This document shows, one piece after another, positions 12,053 to 23,835 of a DNA stretch of 64,000 bases. The DNA comes from Dicyema japonicum (lineage: Eukaryota > Dicyemida > Rhombozoa > Dicyemidae), in NCBI GenBank assembly GCA_011109175.1, contig RDEW01000013.1:721221-785220 (forward strand), read 5' to 3'. The position numbers and the translations under genes are program-made. The number at the start of each line of letters is the position of its first letter. Position 1 is the stretch's first letter. Below the pieces are notes generated by a model. That model made no database searches. It was not told where the DNA came from and worked only from the letters and a program-made list of their open reading frames with translations.

Positions 12053-12374
12053 TAAGGGGCATAGTGGTTAGGTGTCGGGCTTAAGTGGCTTAGGCTACGG
12101 GTTCAAATCTCGCTGCTGTTCACCTGGTGGAAGGTTCCACGCATCTAAGATGCAGAAAGGGTTTGACGAGTGACGCCGTCATCAGTGGAAACTCACTGCG
12201 GAACTGGATTGTCTAGAAAGGACACTCACACAAGAAAAAGAAAAAAAAGAAGTGAAGATCATTCCTTGGTTCTACGATTAGTTAAAATTAACTGTTCTTT
12301 ACTTAAATAAAGTGTGTGTCCTGCCTATGCGGAGCTATAAATACTATGGCTCTTGTGAAAAGGCTTTATTATTA
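12053..12374 (+). mobile_element. tRNA-derived SINE, full length with 18-bp target duplication
   Basis: The 5' head has RNA polymerase III boxes: TAGTGGTTAGG (A box, about 12059) and GGGTTCAAATCTC (B box, about 12100). The body is shared with copies at about 51900 and 61215-61575, and the 3' tail ends in TTATTATTA. The same 18 bases (TTATTAATGAAAACTTAA) lie at 12035-12052 and 12375-12392, a perfect target-site duplication, so the insertion is recent. The tail from about 12327 is nearly the same as the 3' end of the LINE at 49479-49960. Confidence 0.92.
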
Positions 12375-12489
12375 TTATTAATGAAAACTTAAATATGTAA
12401 ATTATTCCTTACTTAAAGATTTCTCTTAATTAAAATATAAATTATGCAGATTTCTCTTCCATTCCTCTGTTTTTGATGATATCAACTAA

Positions 12490-12615
12490 AAAACAAAATA
12501 TCAACTAATGTCGCTAAACAAATATTTCTAACTTACCAGTAATTCACCCATAACTCTGCAAGGAATCCGATAATTATGATAACTATGCAAGTCAGTCTTT
12601 ACCAAAACGATTAGT
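12490..12615. repeat. Direct repeat, copy 1 (pairs with 13021-13130)
   Basis: About 110 bp with blocks such as TCGCTAA-CAAATATTT, CTCTGCAAGGAAT, CGATAAT and CTTTACCAAAACG recurs about 530 bp downstream with scattered substitutions. It encodes nothing recognisable. Confidence 0.65.
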
Positions 12616-13020
12616 ATCTGTCTCTTGTAATAATGAACGTGATGACGTTTGTAGATACACGAACTACCGTGTTTGTATATCGTCCACCCAAAATTAAAAT
12701 AACTTGTATAGGATGATAGTTAATACGAGTCTATTACGCTGGATATTCAGAACAATCCTTTATACAAATTCCCCCAAGTAATTCAAGGGATTATGAGAGC
12801 AGCCAGTAGTTGTGAGTTTTTTGCATCAAATAAATGTGTTTTTATTTTAAAAAAATAAATAAATAATAGGAACATGGAGCAGTTTACTCAGAACTATGCA
12901 ATTGCTCTTGGGTTAATTGTGCATGAAGGTCTTTGATAGAGATAAAGGTGACTTGTGATCAGATAAGAGGGTAGTTAGATTATGTTCAGAGGGTAGCAAG
13001 TAGCTTATGATATAAAGAAA

Positions 13021-13130
13021 TATCAACAAATGTCGCTAAGCAAATATTTATAATGTCAATTCACCTTTGACTCTGCAAGGAATACGATAATGATGACTAT
13101 GTAAGTCAATCTTTACCAAAACGTGGCACA
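13021..13130. repeat. Direct repeat, copy 2 (pairs with 12490-12615)
   Basis: This is the second copy of the local duplication, in the same orientation. It lies just upstream of LINE sequence, so the duplication may be part of an element or may pre-date its insertion. Confidence 0.65.
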
Positions 13131-13220
13131 TTCGTTATTTTCTTTTAGTCCATAAGAACTGTCTGTCTTAAAAAAGAGAGGGGAACCATTAGTTTGTCAC
13201 TTATTCTCAAATGTTCATAA

Positions 13221-14340
13221 GTGACATGTCGTCCCCAAAGTATTTCTTCAAATCTGTCCTTGGAACCTCTAATAACTATCATTTCCATTTTCCGCAATTC
13301 TATCAGCTCTTGCTCTCTACATGTTAAACGATGTGGTCCACAACAGACATGTACTAAATTCTTCACCTCAGACGCATATCATGTCATCAAGACTATACAG
13401 CTATTCTGTCAACTCCCATGTAATACCAAATATATGGAAGAACTCACTGATTACTCCAATCCTCAAGCCTGGAAAATCAAAAGGCATTCCATCTTCTTAA
13501 CGCCCTGTCTCCATATTCGCGCCTTGTCAAAAGTGTTGGAGAAGCTTGTAATGTTAATCTCCCCTGTTCTACAATTTCTTGATTTTCAACATGGCTTCAG
13601 TGCAGACCGTTCTACAACGACGCATTTGGGATCTGTCTCTCCAGTTCAACGTGAAGACGCACGGACGGCTTTGGTGTCTATAGATACACAGAAAGCCTTC
13701 GACTCTGTTTCGGGGACACTCTTAACAAAAAACATCTTTAACTCGAACTTTCATCCGAATATCATGCTATGGCTGGATAATTTCTTAAATGGCCGACGTG
13801 GAAGAGTCCGGATTGGAAAAATTACTTCAAAATAAAAACTACTCTCTAATGGGGTCCCGCAAGGTTCCCCTTTGTCTCCTATCTTATTTAACTTATTTCT
13901 ACACGATTTACCTACTATCAAGACACTATGTTTTTATCTTACGCGGACGACCTGATTATTGCTGCAAGGGACAAATCTCTTTCCAGGGCTTTGTCGGTGG
14001 TTCATTGTGACTGGTTATCCATGAATTTTCTGTCTGTGTCTGCATCCAAGTCCCAGTTCACCTTATTTACTACGGACAGAAGATTTAAAGGTGGAGTTGA
14101 GATATTCCTCGGAAACATTCTATCCCTAATAAGCGAATCCAGAAGATCCTTGGAGTAACTTTCGTCTCTCTTATGACGTTTGCCAGTCACACTAAGAAAG
14201 TGTTAAACAAAGGGTCTTCGAAAATGGAACGTCTTGAAAGCCATCATAAAGAAGAGCCCCTTCTCTCCTACTGCTTGTATCAGCAAATTATATCCTCAAG
14301 TCATTGTGGCGACGGTTGAATATGCCTCGTTCTCAACCGG
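13221..14340 (+). mobile_element. LINE family B (STTTHL type), decayed reverse transcriptase
   Basis: Motifs run in order across shifted frames: FQHGFSADRSTTTHL (about 13580-13626), VSIDTQKAFDSV (about 13675-13710), GVPQGSPLSPILFNLFLHDL (about 13852-13910) and LSYADDLIIAARD (about 13930-13970). This is the palm of a non-LTR reverse transcriptase. The HGF....STTTHL signature is shared with the copies at 43798-44240 (plus) and 58951-60370 (minus), which defines one family. At least two frame changes make this copy inactive. Confidence 0.88.
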
Positions 14341-14477
14341 TCACAATAATTAACTATTTTGGCAAATTTATAAATCTTTTTGACAAAATTATTATATAAA
14401 TCGGAAAAGCCTGAATAATTTTAAAATATTATTGTTTATTAATTTAAATTTTCGTGTTTACGTGGTTCTTGTTGAAA

Positions 14478-14930
14478 ATGCTTAAAACTGCTAGCAAGAT
14501 AATTTCTAATGTTACAAAGCGTTCATTTCCCGGTGGAATAATCAGAGAAAGGTAGAGTATGCTTATTTAATTGGTAGTAAGGGACTTCCTCCTAACAAAA
14601 ATCTCCACCCGGCTTTATTGGAGGGATCTGACTGGGATTATCTTGATGGAAGGAAAGGTGAGCTTTCTCGTGGACAAATACGAAGACTTGAAGAACGCAA
14701 AAGTCTGGGGGTTATTCCAACATAAACTGATAGATTGAGATTATCAGACATTTGGACGAATTGAGAAACTTTAAACAAACAGATTTGGTCCCTTGTTGTA
14801 TTTATTCAAGGAAACCTCAAAATTGGATAAAATAGTGAAGGATACCGCACACCATCATCCTTTGAAGAAGTTTAGATTCAAGTACAGACTGAAGGCCAAA
14901 GTTGTTAGAAATGCTAAATTGTGGGAATAA
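14478..14930 (+). CDS. MRPL52: Mitochondrial large ribosomal subunit protein mL52
   Basis: This is a nuclear-encoded protein of the mitochondrial large ribosomal subunit. Four exons join through introns of 26, 23 and 23 nt, all GT-AG and all needed to keep frame. The product is about 125 residues, close to human mL52 (123). After a basic N-terminus that could serve as a mitochondrial presequence (MLKTASKIISNVTKRSF) comes KGLPPNKNLHPALLEGSDWD, then YLDGRKGELSRGQIRRLEER. This matches the LPP...L.D..DW.F.DGR....KGQLRR.AER core of mL52. The basic C-terminus is FRFKYRLKAKVVRNAKLWE. The identification rests on a short but ordered motif. It is a good worked example of the intron architecture here. 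Confidence 0.8.
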
Positions 14931-14939
14931 TTTGATTTT

Positions 14940-16265
14940 TAATGTTGTTGCTGATTTTTGTCGTTATTGCTTATCATTATAGTCGTTGTACGAATTGAAG
15001 GTATACTTCGCCTTTGAGATTCCTCCACTCGTCTCAGTCGCCTTCGAAACATCCGTAGTGGTTGGACGAAAGGAGTCATCTTATAGAAATTTCCGTGTCA
15101 AATTGTGGCGGGACTTGATACCCTTGTGTATCTCTCTCCTATAGTGTAAGATATCATCTCACTAACAATGCTGCTTACAAGACTACTTTGCCAATGAGCA
15201 AAGTCACCAGAATTTGGTTTTGCTTTGCGAAAACTGACATACAAGGTGCCACGTTAAATTAAAAAAAATTAATTATAATTATAAAATTATTTCAGAAAAA
15301 ATTAATCGAGTTAGATGGTCACAGCCCTAGTTCCCCTGGGCTGATGGAAATCCGCTTGAATGACTAGCAGACTTCACAAAAGTCCCTTGAGCGGGCTGAG
15401 ATAGATTCCGAGTTTTTTTAAGAAATCGTAGGGGAGATTTTTTAAAGAAATCACATATAGTCGAGGTTTCTATAGTTTCTATGATACACGATTATTTCTA
15501 AAATATCTAAACGAACGGAAGTTTTTGTCAGAAATTTAAAAAAAAGGGAGGGTCGGTTGGCATAGCATGAGATTCTTAACAGTTTAACTGATCATTATTT
15601 TTGGATAGGAAATATTTGTTTAAGACTTTTGCAGATGGCTTTTCCCTTTCCAACCTCACGATTACACAGAATCGTCCGCAGTGAGAGTCAAAACCTAAGA
15701 AACAAACAAAGTTGCTCTATGAAGACAGTTTGTTTTTAAATCCGTTGCAGATGAAACCTAGTGATTTAGGACCCAAGTCGCTTCCCTTCCTCAGATAGTT
15801 GATATCAAAGGGGAGGGACAGCAGAGAAGAATAGTGGTTGATGGAATTTTCATACAAATCGTATGGGAGTGCAATGGGGCAACCGAAAAAATGCCGTTAA
15901 AAACAAAAAACTTGTCCTTAAAAAGTCAATTAAATTGCCCTAAAATTAAACTGTTGACAAATTATGTATAAAAAGTTGACCTAAAAAGTTGATTTCATTT
16001 TATTTGTTAAAACAAAGAATTAGATAATATTGTACATTTTCGGGTAGGAACTTTTTATCTCTGGTTAAATTTTGTAGAGAATCGAGAATGACCTCTCCAC
16101 TTGACAGAATGAAATGTCTTTAGTTTTCATTCTCCAATTTTACAAGAATCTTCATTAAAATCTGCACAAGATCGAATGGAAGTAATGGATTGTAGATTCC
16201 TTTAAATTATTCATCTTAATTTTCTATTTGCCTATTCTGAAATTTGCCACAATTTTTGAAAATTA
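14940..16265. other. Spacer without a recognisable gene
   Basis: The sequence is AT-rich with scattered short open frames in both directions. I could not chain exons with 20-30 nt introns into a convincing protein here. Confidence 0.4.
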
Positions 16266-16269
16266 TTAT

Positions 16270-17170
16270 TTTTTTAATATTTACTCTCGAAGCCATTTAG
16301 TCTCAGTGGATGCTTGGTGGCCCTTTGAATCATTGAACGATCTTGCGGAATAGATCGTCCTCTTGTAAGCAAAAAATTATTGACGTCTAGCAAATGGGAC
16401 AAACAAGTGATCCTTCGAAATGCTTCGATGCTTCCTTCTGCACTGATCCTCGGCTTATTTGGAAGCATGACCTGAGTCCTAGACTGAAGGAGGAAAATTC
16501 TTCAGAGAATATATACCAACACATGCAGCGTCCCAAACCAGAAGGGAACTTTGTCATCCCGTCGGAGAGCTTGCCATTGTCTCGGGAGAGACCAGTTGGT
16601 ACCAAAATGCAGTGGTGGTCAGCATAGGAAAATGCCTTTTTCAAAATGATGTTGAGACAGGCATCCTTTGAGAATCGGCCCTGACTAAACTTATATGATA
16701 GTAGATGGTGGTAATCACGCGTACACAACGACATTTTTAGTTCGCACACACTTTAAGAGAAAAACGTAGGGAGGCGGCTGTTCTCACTGCCTCATCGTCC
16801 AGCAGGTTTCCAATCTCGACACAAGGATAGGCGTTTAGCCAGGCACCTGCTGAATTGCAGCTAGCCGGTTTGAGGCATGCAAGTGTTCTCGCATCCCCAA
16901 TGCTCTCAATGTGCTCCCTCTTTTTCTCAAAGACACGTCTCGAAGCGCCGCCCTCCTGAACATTAAGAAAACGGTCCTTCCACAAGTCCACAGCTATAGT
17001 CATAGATACATTCAGTCCAGAATAAGATTTGAGGAACGGATCCATCAATTTTTTTCAATGAGCTAATGCGGCATCCAAAGGTACGGTAATTTCCAATCCT
17101 CCAAAAGCAACAGGCAAAGTTGCCTGAAGCCATCCGTAGAGATAGGAGAGCCTCTTAATCATAACAAGGG
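16270..17170 (-). mobile_element. LINE family D, C-terminal domain
   Basis: Minus-strand frames show SAGAWLNAYPCVEIGNLLDD, EAVRTAASLRF, a cysteine pair (KCRCVRV), DGMTKFPSGLGRCMCW, then EGSLVCPIC and a final ETKWLRE-like end. The AWLNA.P...LG.LLD, RPDGMT.FP and VPVAVETSG-type order is the region after the reverse transcriptase in a widespread metazoan non-LTR family. Frame shifts and stops mark it as dead. It probably belongs with the RT piece at 10060-10650. Confidence 0.8.
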
Positions 17171-17392
17171 GGACTTTGGAAGTTGAAAAACATTTTAGGA
17201 AGAAGGAGACAGTTTTGAGCATAAAAATCCGACATGCCTTCCAGAGAGATCAACCTGTCGGCAAACTTTTCCAGAAGCCTCTTTTTGTGGCTTTAGGACT
17301 CCCTTATTCGATTTTTTTCTATTCACGTCCAAGGAAATCAAGAGAGCATATGTCCGTAGTTTGAACATCTGGGAAAATATCTTCCATTCGTT

Positions 17393-17480
17393 ATCTGAAT
17401 AAAAAAATTAACATAAACCCCAAGACCGCCAAGAAAAAAATTATTAACTTGCTCTAACTTCCAGCATCTCTCGAATTCTC
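17393..17480 (-). repeat. LINE 3' tail (TCTTGGGGTTT type), minus orientation
   Basis: Read on the minus strand, GGAGCATTCGAAGAGAATTC continues to CTTGGCGGTCTTGGGGTTTA. This closely matches the plus-strand tail at about 23970-24065, so both come from one LINE family. Confidence 0.7.
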
Positions 17481-17603
17481 TTCGAATGCTCCGCTAGTCA
17501 ACCAGATGCATTCCTGAAATGTTCGCACCACGTGGAATATTTGGAGCCACTTTAAAATTATTTTTAATAAATTTAAAAATTTCAATAAAAATATTAAAGT
17601 TTA

Positions 17604-19187
17604 TTAAATATAAATTTGAAAACTATCCGAAAAATTATAATCCCTTATTATGCAGGCAGAGCTATTCCTGTTGTTAATCGCAATCAAATTTTGCATTGAG
17701 GACGATTCAGTTAGGCACTCCTCTGCAATAAATCCACAGCAAACCCTCTTCCTCCAGCAGTTCGAATTTTCGTAAGTAACTGACCAAGATTCCAACTAAG
17801 TTTGCTAGGGGGAAGGCCAAGTTTACAAAAATGAGACCGTACTTCACACACTTTTCAGCTTCGGAAGTGAAACTGCTCAAAATTAGTACTAAACGACTTT
17901 TCTGCAGTTTTCATGCAAAATATGACGATTCCTGTTATTAACTTTTCAGAGAAACTCACTTCTGCGTAAATACAGCTTCCGTCTTTCCCAGACACGGTCT
18001 CTAGCATTTGACGAGAGGTCACGATCATTGTAACGCTCCCAAAGCCAGAAATAGCTGCCATTAATAGCAGAAATACGGATTCCCCCGTTGCTATGACAGC
18101 AGCACAGCCAATTGAACAAAAAAGTCCAAAAATGAAGGAGTTTTTAATCCCAAGAAGAGAAACAATCGAATGTTGGCACGAGGACATCACAAATCCTGCC
18201 AAAAAACTAATCATCGGCATCAGTGCTATGTAATACTAAACCTAGGAATTTTAACTAACCTTGGCCTTTTCTACGTTCAGGAGTGAAAACACGGGAAGAT
18301 AAAGAAGGGTCACATTGGCCACAACACGTGACAGAACATAAATGGTGCCGTACTAGGGTAATTGAATAAACTCACCAAGCGTCGTTTGTTCTTGGAAAGG
18401 CTGTTGAACAGTTTCTTTCCATTATTATCATAAACATGAGAATTTTCCTTCCTTAGTTCCCACGTGGAAAGCGATGCAGAATATGACCCCAGTTGCGGTC
18501 GAAATGATAGTAATTTTCTTAATTTATGTGAATGTGTACATGAATAGTATTTCTGTCGTTCAGTGAAAAATATGGTGGCCCAAATTGAGTAAGGTAATAC
18601 AAGCTCACCGCGTACACAAGGAGAAAGGCTGAAACACTGAAGGCGTACCTAATGTTAGTTAGCACTCGACCTGATTGCGTTGAGTGAGTTTTTGTCGCGG
18701 TCACAGTCGCTGATGTCTGATAACAAGGAAAAGTGGGCCAGTTGAGTGCTCGTCCATCCAAATTGGAATACCATTGCCAGGGGAATGTAGAATATCAGAT
18801 GAGCCTTATTTGACCAGTTCTCCCCCCAGTTTTTACTCAACTTTGAAAATATTAGCAAAACAGATATAATCGTGCACAGGCTGCCTAAAAGTGGTAAATT
18901 TGCGGTCACCCAAAAAATGCCAGGTTTTTCTCCCTCCATAACAACTGAAGATCCTCGTAGTGTTGATCTGACGAGTAATAGCCGCAGTCGTGATAGAGTC
19001 ACCGATCTGACCAGCCAAAAAAATGATTCCTGAAAAAGCTTGAGTGATTACCTATTGAAAGTGGAGTCACTTTTTGAATCATTTGGAGGTAAACTATGAA
19101 GTAAGTGAGGTAGAGACATCCTCCCACGTCGCTAAGAAACTGTCCCACTGAGAAAGTGATTCTGCGAGCCACATTGAGTGATTGCAT
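17604..19187 (-). CDS. MFSD12: Major facilitator transporter, MFSD12-like
   Basis: MFSD12 proteins are multi-pass carriers of the GPH-like major facilitator group; the vertebrate protein imports cysteine into lysosomes and melanosomes. The ATG is at 19187. Exons join through short introns (for example 22, 25 and 22 nt) without frame loss. Diagnostic segments are VGQFLSDVGG...YLTYFIVYL (helix 1), CYGGRKTWHFLG, IPLAMVFQFGWTSTQLAHFS, DKNSLNAIRYAFSV and, in the C-half, SGFGSVTMIVTSRQM and SCIYAEVSFSEKLITG. The order matches human MFSD12, including FQFGWASTQISHLSL. The protein ends in a polar tail at 17604. An apparent frame slip near 18910 disappears when a 25-nt intron is removed. Substrate is unproven. 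Confidence 0.88.
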
Positions 19188-19479
19188 CGGCTAAGCGTTG
19201 TCTGCGAATTTTATATGCTTTATCGTTTTGATAAATTGTGGTGATTAACACATTTTTAGTGATCAGGGAGAAACCTAATGTTTGATAGTTTAATTTTTGT
19301 AATCCATAGCACGTGTCATCAGATCTCTCAAGGGACTAACCAGAGAAGGTCAAATGGCGGCTGTACGAATTTTAATAAAACTTCCAAATTAATCGTACAT
19401 TTTCAGATAAATTTGTTTTGTCGTCCACGGAAAAGTACTTTAGTAATCCCGGAGGAAGGAGGTCGTTGACATCTAATTA

Positions 19480-19725
19480 GGGTATATAAAGTTACCCCAT
19501 GGTTGAAATGAGATTTATTATGTCCCCCAATTGTGGGAACCCCTTATTGGAATAGGAAATAAATAGATTTTTTATGCTTGCCAGGCACTGGACGTCTCCT
19601 GAGAAAGGTGGATCACATGACTACTCTCAGGACTTGAACAAGGAGAACGGGATCTTCCGACAGGTAGTTACGGTGTGAAAATCGAATCCACACCTAAAAT
19701 CACCATGATATTGACTAATTATGAA
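19480..19725 (+). repeat. Interspersed repeat family E, copy 1
   Basis: The core GCCAGGCACTGGACGTCTCC (about 19579) is followed by AGGTGGATCACATGAC and ends near GACTAATT. The same order occurs at 34010-34262 and 44570-44830, and the 5' half also at 57905-58030. No coding capacity is seen; a SINE-like or LINE-tail origin is possible. Confidence 0.6.
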
Positions 19726-20009
19726 GAAAGGTCATCGGGTGATCCCGACCTCATCATTTCCTGATGTTTCTCTCGGAAAACGACACATTTTCTGTATGTC
19801 CGTTTTTGGGCGATTTTCCACGTTTGCACACGACTTCTTCATGAGGACATTGGGGTTAGCTTTTCATAACCCCAATTAGTCGAATGATGGTCTCAACTAT
19901 TGTTCTGGCTAGGTTTATCACCCACGAGGCACATGGCTGTTGGTTGGCTCGATGTATTAAGCATACAACCGCGACTGGAGCGTACCCACTTTGCTGTATT
20001 TTAAATTTA

Positions 20010-20065
20010 TTGAACCATTAAACCACCGTCATGGATAGAATAAAAAATTCAGGTGATCCCGGCCT
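20010..20065 (-). repeat. GGGATCAC-type retrotransposon tail, minus orientation
   Basis: Read on the minus strand, GGGATCACCTGAATTTTTTA continues into a T- and G-rich stretch and an AATAAATTTAAA end. It resembles the other tails of this type. A further weak match lies at about 19700-19745. Confidence 0.4.
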
Positions 20066-20621
20066 CCCTCAACCGTCTTGGCATGCTCGGACATGAAGGA
20101 AGTGCCTTCCAAGGATAACTCCTCTGGATGGTTGTTAATAATTTGCTTTTTTGGATATAATTTAGGATTATATCTGGCGCCACACAGCACCACACTAATG
20201 TTGGCGCCACGTGCAAATTGTTACAATAAATATAGAAAACTCGACAGAAGCTGTAAGAAATTCAAATATTAAAAAATTAATTTAATTATAAAAAGTACTC
20301 TTATTTTTACAATAAGAGATGAGACCAAATTTGCTCTGTGAGACAGATTTATCAAAGTTCCTTTAATTTCGAATCCAAGCTTAGTATTTCCGATTTCTCC
20401 TGATCTATTAAGAAAGTGTACTAAAGGTTATATCCACATTGTCAAGCGGAAGGCACCTCGTCCGTAATTTTTGAGAAGGTTCATCCTGAGTAACGTATAA
20501 GCTAAGTAAGACCTCAGTGACGAAGCAGTAACTTGAAGAAAATAAAGACTGATCTACTGAAGAATCGATGGATCCAAAGATGCCAGCATTGCTGCCGTAA
20601 AGCAGCTTCAGTCTTCAAAAC

Positions 20622-21151
20622 ATGGAATTGAGATTCTCTTCTTTAAAGGAGAGAATCTTTAAGTTCATCATCACGGGAGGAGTCACCAAGGTTAAATCCA
20701 ACTTGTTATTAGGCACTAGTTTTCAAAAATCCTCACACTTACGAAGACGAAGTGACCTTCAACCATTAAGATGTTGATTAGTTGGTTTTGGAAAAATTTA
20801 TCGTCACTCCAAGCTCATGCAAAAGGTGAGGCATTTAAGACCCCCTCAGTTTGACGTTTCGAGACCGTCAGTCGTACCTGTCGATCTACAAAACGAAGAG
20901 ATCCAAACGGGTCTTTTTATTGGGTACCTTGGGTGAGGACCTCCTTTTCAAATACAAGAGTGCATCGATTTTGTATGCTAGGAATACAAGATTTCAGATC
21001 TCCTGACCATGCGAGGATATTTTTCAATGTCGACAAAAGTGAGAAAAAAATCGACTCCACGCTCTTGAAGACTTGGAGCCTTGTCTGGTTTCGACGACAT
21101 GGAATGACTTGGCGTCTCTCTGCTTTTATTATTTCAAATATCAGCTTTTAA
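20622..21151 (+). CDS. Unidentified three-exon protein
   Basis: An ATG at 20622 opens MELRFSSLKERIFKFIITGG. Removing a 30-nt intron (about 20756-20785) and a 26-nt intron (about 20931-20956) keeps one frame to the stop at 21151. Middle exon: HLRPPQFDVSRPSVVPVDLQ. Last exon: VHRFCMLGIQDFRSPDHARI, then LKTWSLVWFRRHGMTWRLSA. The product is about 170 residues, basic, with no clear signal peptide or membrane helix. I recognise no family. Support is the double intron fit and the absence of stops over three exons. A distant mitochondrial or nucleic-acid-binding protein is conceivable but unproven. Confidence 0.5.
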
Positions 21152-21498
21152 GCAAAATTATTTTTTAAGCAAATCAAGCAACACTCCTGTTTTTATCAGA
21201 TCTTCTTACCCGTCCTGGTCTTTAGGTACATTACTTATGGGAGAGGGCACGTGTTAGTGAAGTTGAAGTTATTAGTTGCATAAAATCTTTTGAGTGATTA
21301 TTAACCTCTATTCGAATCATTCATTTTTTGGGAGGTTCACATCAGTCGGATTATTTAGTTGGAGACAATCGCTATAAGAGAAGATCTAACATAATGAGGG
21401 GGGAATCTCAGTCATGGATTCATATCAAAAATAAACAAAATAAATGTGAACTGAAATTGTAGATTATTAAAATCAATAAGGATTAGTGCAACAGAGAG

Positions 21499-22022
21499 TC
21501 ACTCGTTGAGCATCATCATGGAGAAGAATTCTGATGTAATATACAGATTACCATCAAAATCGATGAATCCGTTGTCATTTTCATCAATCTCATAAAACAT
21601 TTGGATTATTTCATCATCCGATAAATCGGTCCCCATTTTTTGGACTACCATCCTTAGTTCAATGACGGATATTTGACCATCCCCGTCTCTGTCAATGAAT
21701 CGGAAGGCCTCCTCAATGTCCTCTGCGTAGTCCTTGGCGTAGAGCTTGTGGTACATAATATCCAAAAACGATTGAAACGTTAATTTATCATCTAAATTCA
21801 TCAAAATTAAGGTTTTCCAATGCTGTAGTCTTTTTTGATAGCCCCCAACTCATCCTCAGAAATTGAATAGCCGAGGACCTTGATCACGTCCTCCAAATCT
21901 GTAAAGTTTATTTCATTTTCGCAGTGTCTGTCGAAATTTGAAAACTTTTCTTTAAATTCTGATATTTAGTTACGTTGTTTACCAGCCAACTGATGTTCCG
22001 ATATTTTCGTGTTAATTTCCAT
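21499..22022 (-). CDS. Calmodulin-like EF-hand protein
   Basis: This is a predicted calcium sensor of about 150 residues, calmodulin or troponin-C length. Starting at 22022 (MEINTKISEHQLAEF), exons join through introns of about 24, 20 and 21 nt. EF-hands 3 and 4 are canonical (FIDRDGDGQISVIEL and EIDENDNGFIDFDEF). Hands 1 and 2 keep the helices and spacing (NFDRHCENEINFTDLEDVI; LMNLDDKLTFQSFLDI) but lack several loop acidic residues, so calcium binding is likely confined to the C-lobe. A centrin relative is possible, but the N-terminus is too short for typical centrin. The 20-nt intron near 21840 restores exact calmodulin spacing, which argues against a frameshift. Confidence 0.85.
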
Positions 22023-22599
22023 CAAATTTATTGTTTCGCTGTTATTTTAATTATTATTATTTTAATTAATAAAATAATTTAAAATTTTATTTAATTTTAA
22101 TATTTTAACTCCAAATTATTTATTGGAATTTTATTGTAGAATTTAATTTCATTTTATTAAAACAAGTAAAATAAACAAATTAGGCCAAAGAGATCAGGGC
22201 CCAAAGGTTGAAGTGGAATCGTGTGATTCCAACAGTAAATCGGAATCTTACTACAGGAGGTGTGGAAAGCTATTTAAGACGTTGCATTGGCCGAGGAAAT
22301 TTTGTCTGAGGAGGATTAGGTACAAAGAGGTGTGAACAACTTATAAAATTTACACGAAAATTTCACAAAAAAACACAGGAAGTCGGATGCTCTCTTATCA
22401 CGCAGAAACTGGAGAAAGTGTCAGATTGAATGCGGAAAAGTCGACCACGTCTTTTTTTTACCTTGTACAAAAGATTGGGAAGGAAGACAGTCACCTTGAA
22501 GTTAAACAAGGTCGACATCCCATTCAACAGATGTCAATTCATCGTGACATTTGATGTGCATCTTTGTCCACAAGTGAAAATATTCTTGTGAAATGAAAA

Positions 22600-23010
22600 A
22601 AAACTGCAAGACCAAAAAGTTTATGGGGAATATGGAAGTTTGGTACTCACCTGGTCATGATGAACTTGTGCAGACAGTACATCGAGTCATGTATCTCTTA
22701 TGTATGCGCCTCTTGGGGACCGTGATCAAATATGAGGAAAATCGACGAAATGCAAAAGAGGGCTTTCAGAATAACGGAGCGTTGGCTTTGTGGAGGACAC
22801 TGAACCGGATCGACGCCTCTGAAGGTCCTTTGAGACTAGACTTCAGAATACTGGAATGTAGCCTCGTAAATTTAGTCAACCGTCCTATAAGAAGAGAAGG
22901 ATTTTTGAATGCCGCTCAGTCATTGTGCGTCTCATCAGTTGGGTGGATCCAATAGAAGGCAATCCTTGGAACCCACATCTAAATGCGACGCGAGCGACAG
23001 AACTAAGCCG
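22600..23010 (+). mobile_element. LINE fragment, region after the RT domain
   Basis: A frame-shifted stretch reads YASWGP.IKYEEIDEMQKRAFRITER. This resembles the LEYASPVWHP...IEKLERVQRRATR segment that follows the reverse transcriptase in jockey/CR1/RTE-like elements. No RT motif is seen alongside. Confidence 0.5.
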
Positions 23011-23429
23011 TCCGTCGAAACAATCGGTCGACTTCAGGAAGAGTGAACCCAGAAGACTATGTGGTATTAAAACTAATTAATAATTTTTCGAAACTGTTAG
23101 ATTGGCTGTTTTGTTTGATCATTGTCTGCCCCCCACGAGATTACTTTTTGGATCTCTGGGACCGCCCATCATTGATAGTTAGGTTTTTGTTAGCCACAAG
23201 TTTCCTTGACAAAGAACCGACGGTAAATAAATAAATCGAAGAAAATTTCAAAAACTCCATTATGTCCTACTCTCGTTTATCAAGCAATGGGAGTTACCAT
23301 GTTCTGGAAGAGTCACCGTGTCATTCTGGATCTCCCTTCCTCAGTCACGCAAGCCATCCGATCAACCTGCTAAACTTTGTGTTATTGGAGTCAAACACCG
23401 TCTCAACGGAGACCGATTGGAGGGCCGAT

Positions 23430-23495
23430 TAAATGAATAAATGAAAATTCCAAATACCATGGCAACACAAAACTAACTTCCCACGTGATCCCGAC
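23430..23495 (-). repeat. GGGATCAC-type tail, minus orientation
   Basis: On the minus strand GGGATCACGTGGGAAGTTAG runs into GTGTTGCCATGG and a TTTATTCATT end, similar to the other tails of this type. Confidence 0.45.
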
Positions 23496-23835
23496 ATGGT
23501 CCAGTAGAGATTTCACCTTGGCCCTATACTTCTCCCTTTTGCCTACACAAACACGTATTGGGCGTAGAACCAGATGCTTGTTGTTGAACGGGCATCCCCT
23601 CAGTTCTTACGATTAGGAATTCAAGAGGTAGTGAAGAGGAGACCTTTCCAACATCAGCAAAGTACATCTCTAAGTTATTGCGTCGACGATTGAATATGCC
23701 TGTTCTGCCTGGAGATTCGCCATTCCTTTTACGAGGGTGGAGCGTATGAACTCTTTCAGACGGAAGATCATGAGGCATATTCAATCAGACTCCACATCCA
23801 TCCCAGTCTCCTTTCAGAGGAGGCGACGGTGAGAA

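Noticed and set aside
16394..16627. Plus-strand open frame opposite LINE family D
   Set aside because: The minus strand carries recognisable LINE motifs across the same bases; the plus frame is a by-product.
18890..18925. Apparent frameshift in the MFSD12-like gene
   Set aside because: A 25-nt GT-AG intron at this point restores both the frame and the alignment to family members.
21790..21860. Apparent frameshift in the calmodulin-like gene
   Set aside because: A 20-nt GT-AG intron gives exact EF-hand spacing without any indel.
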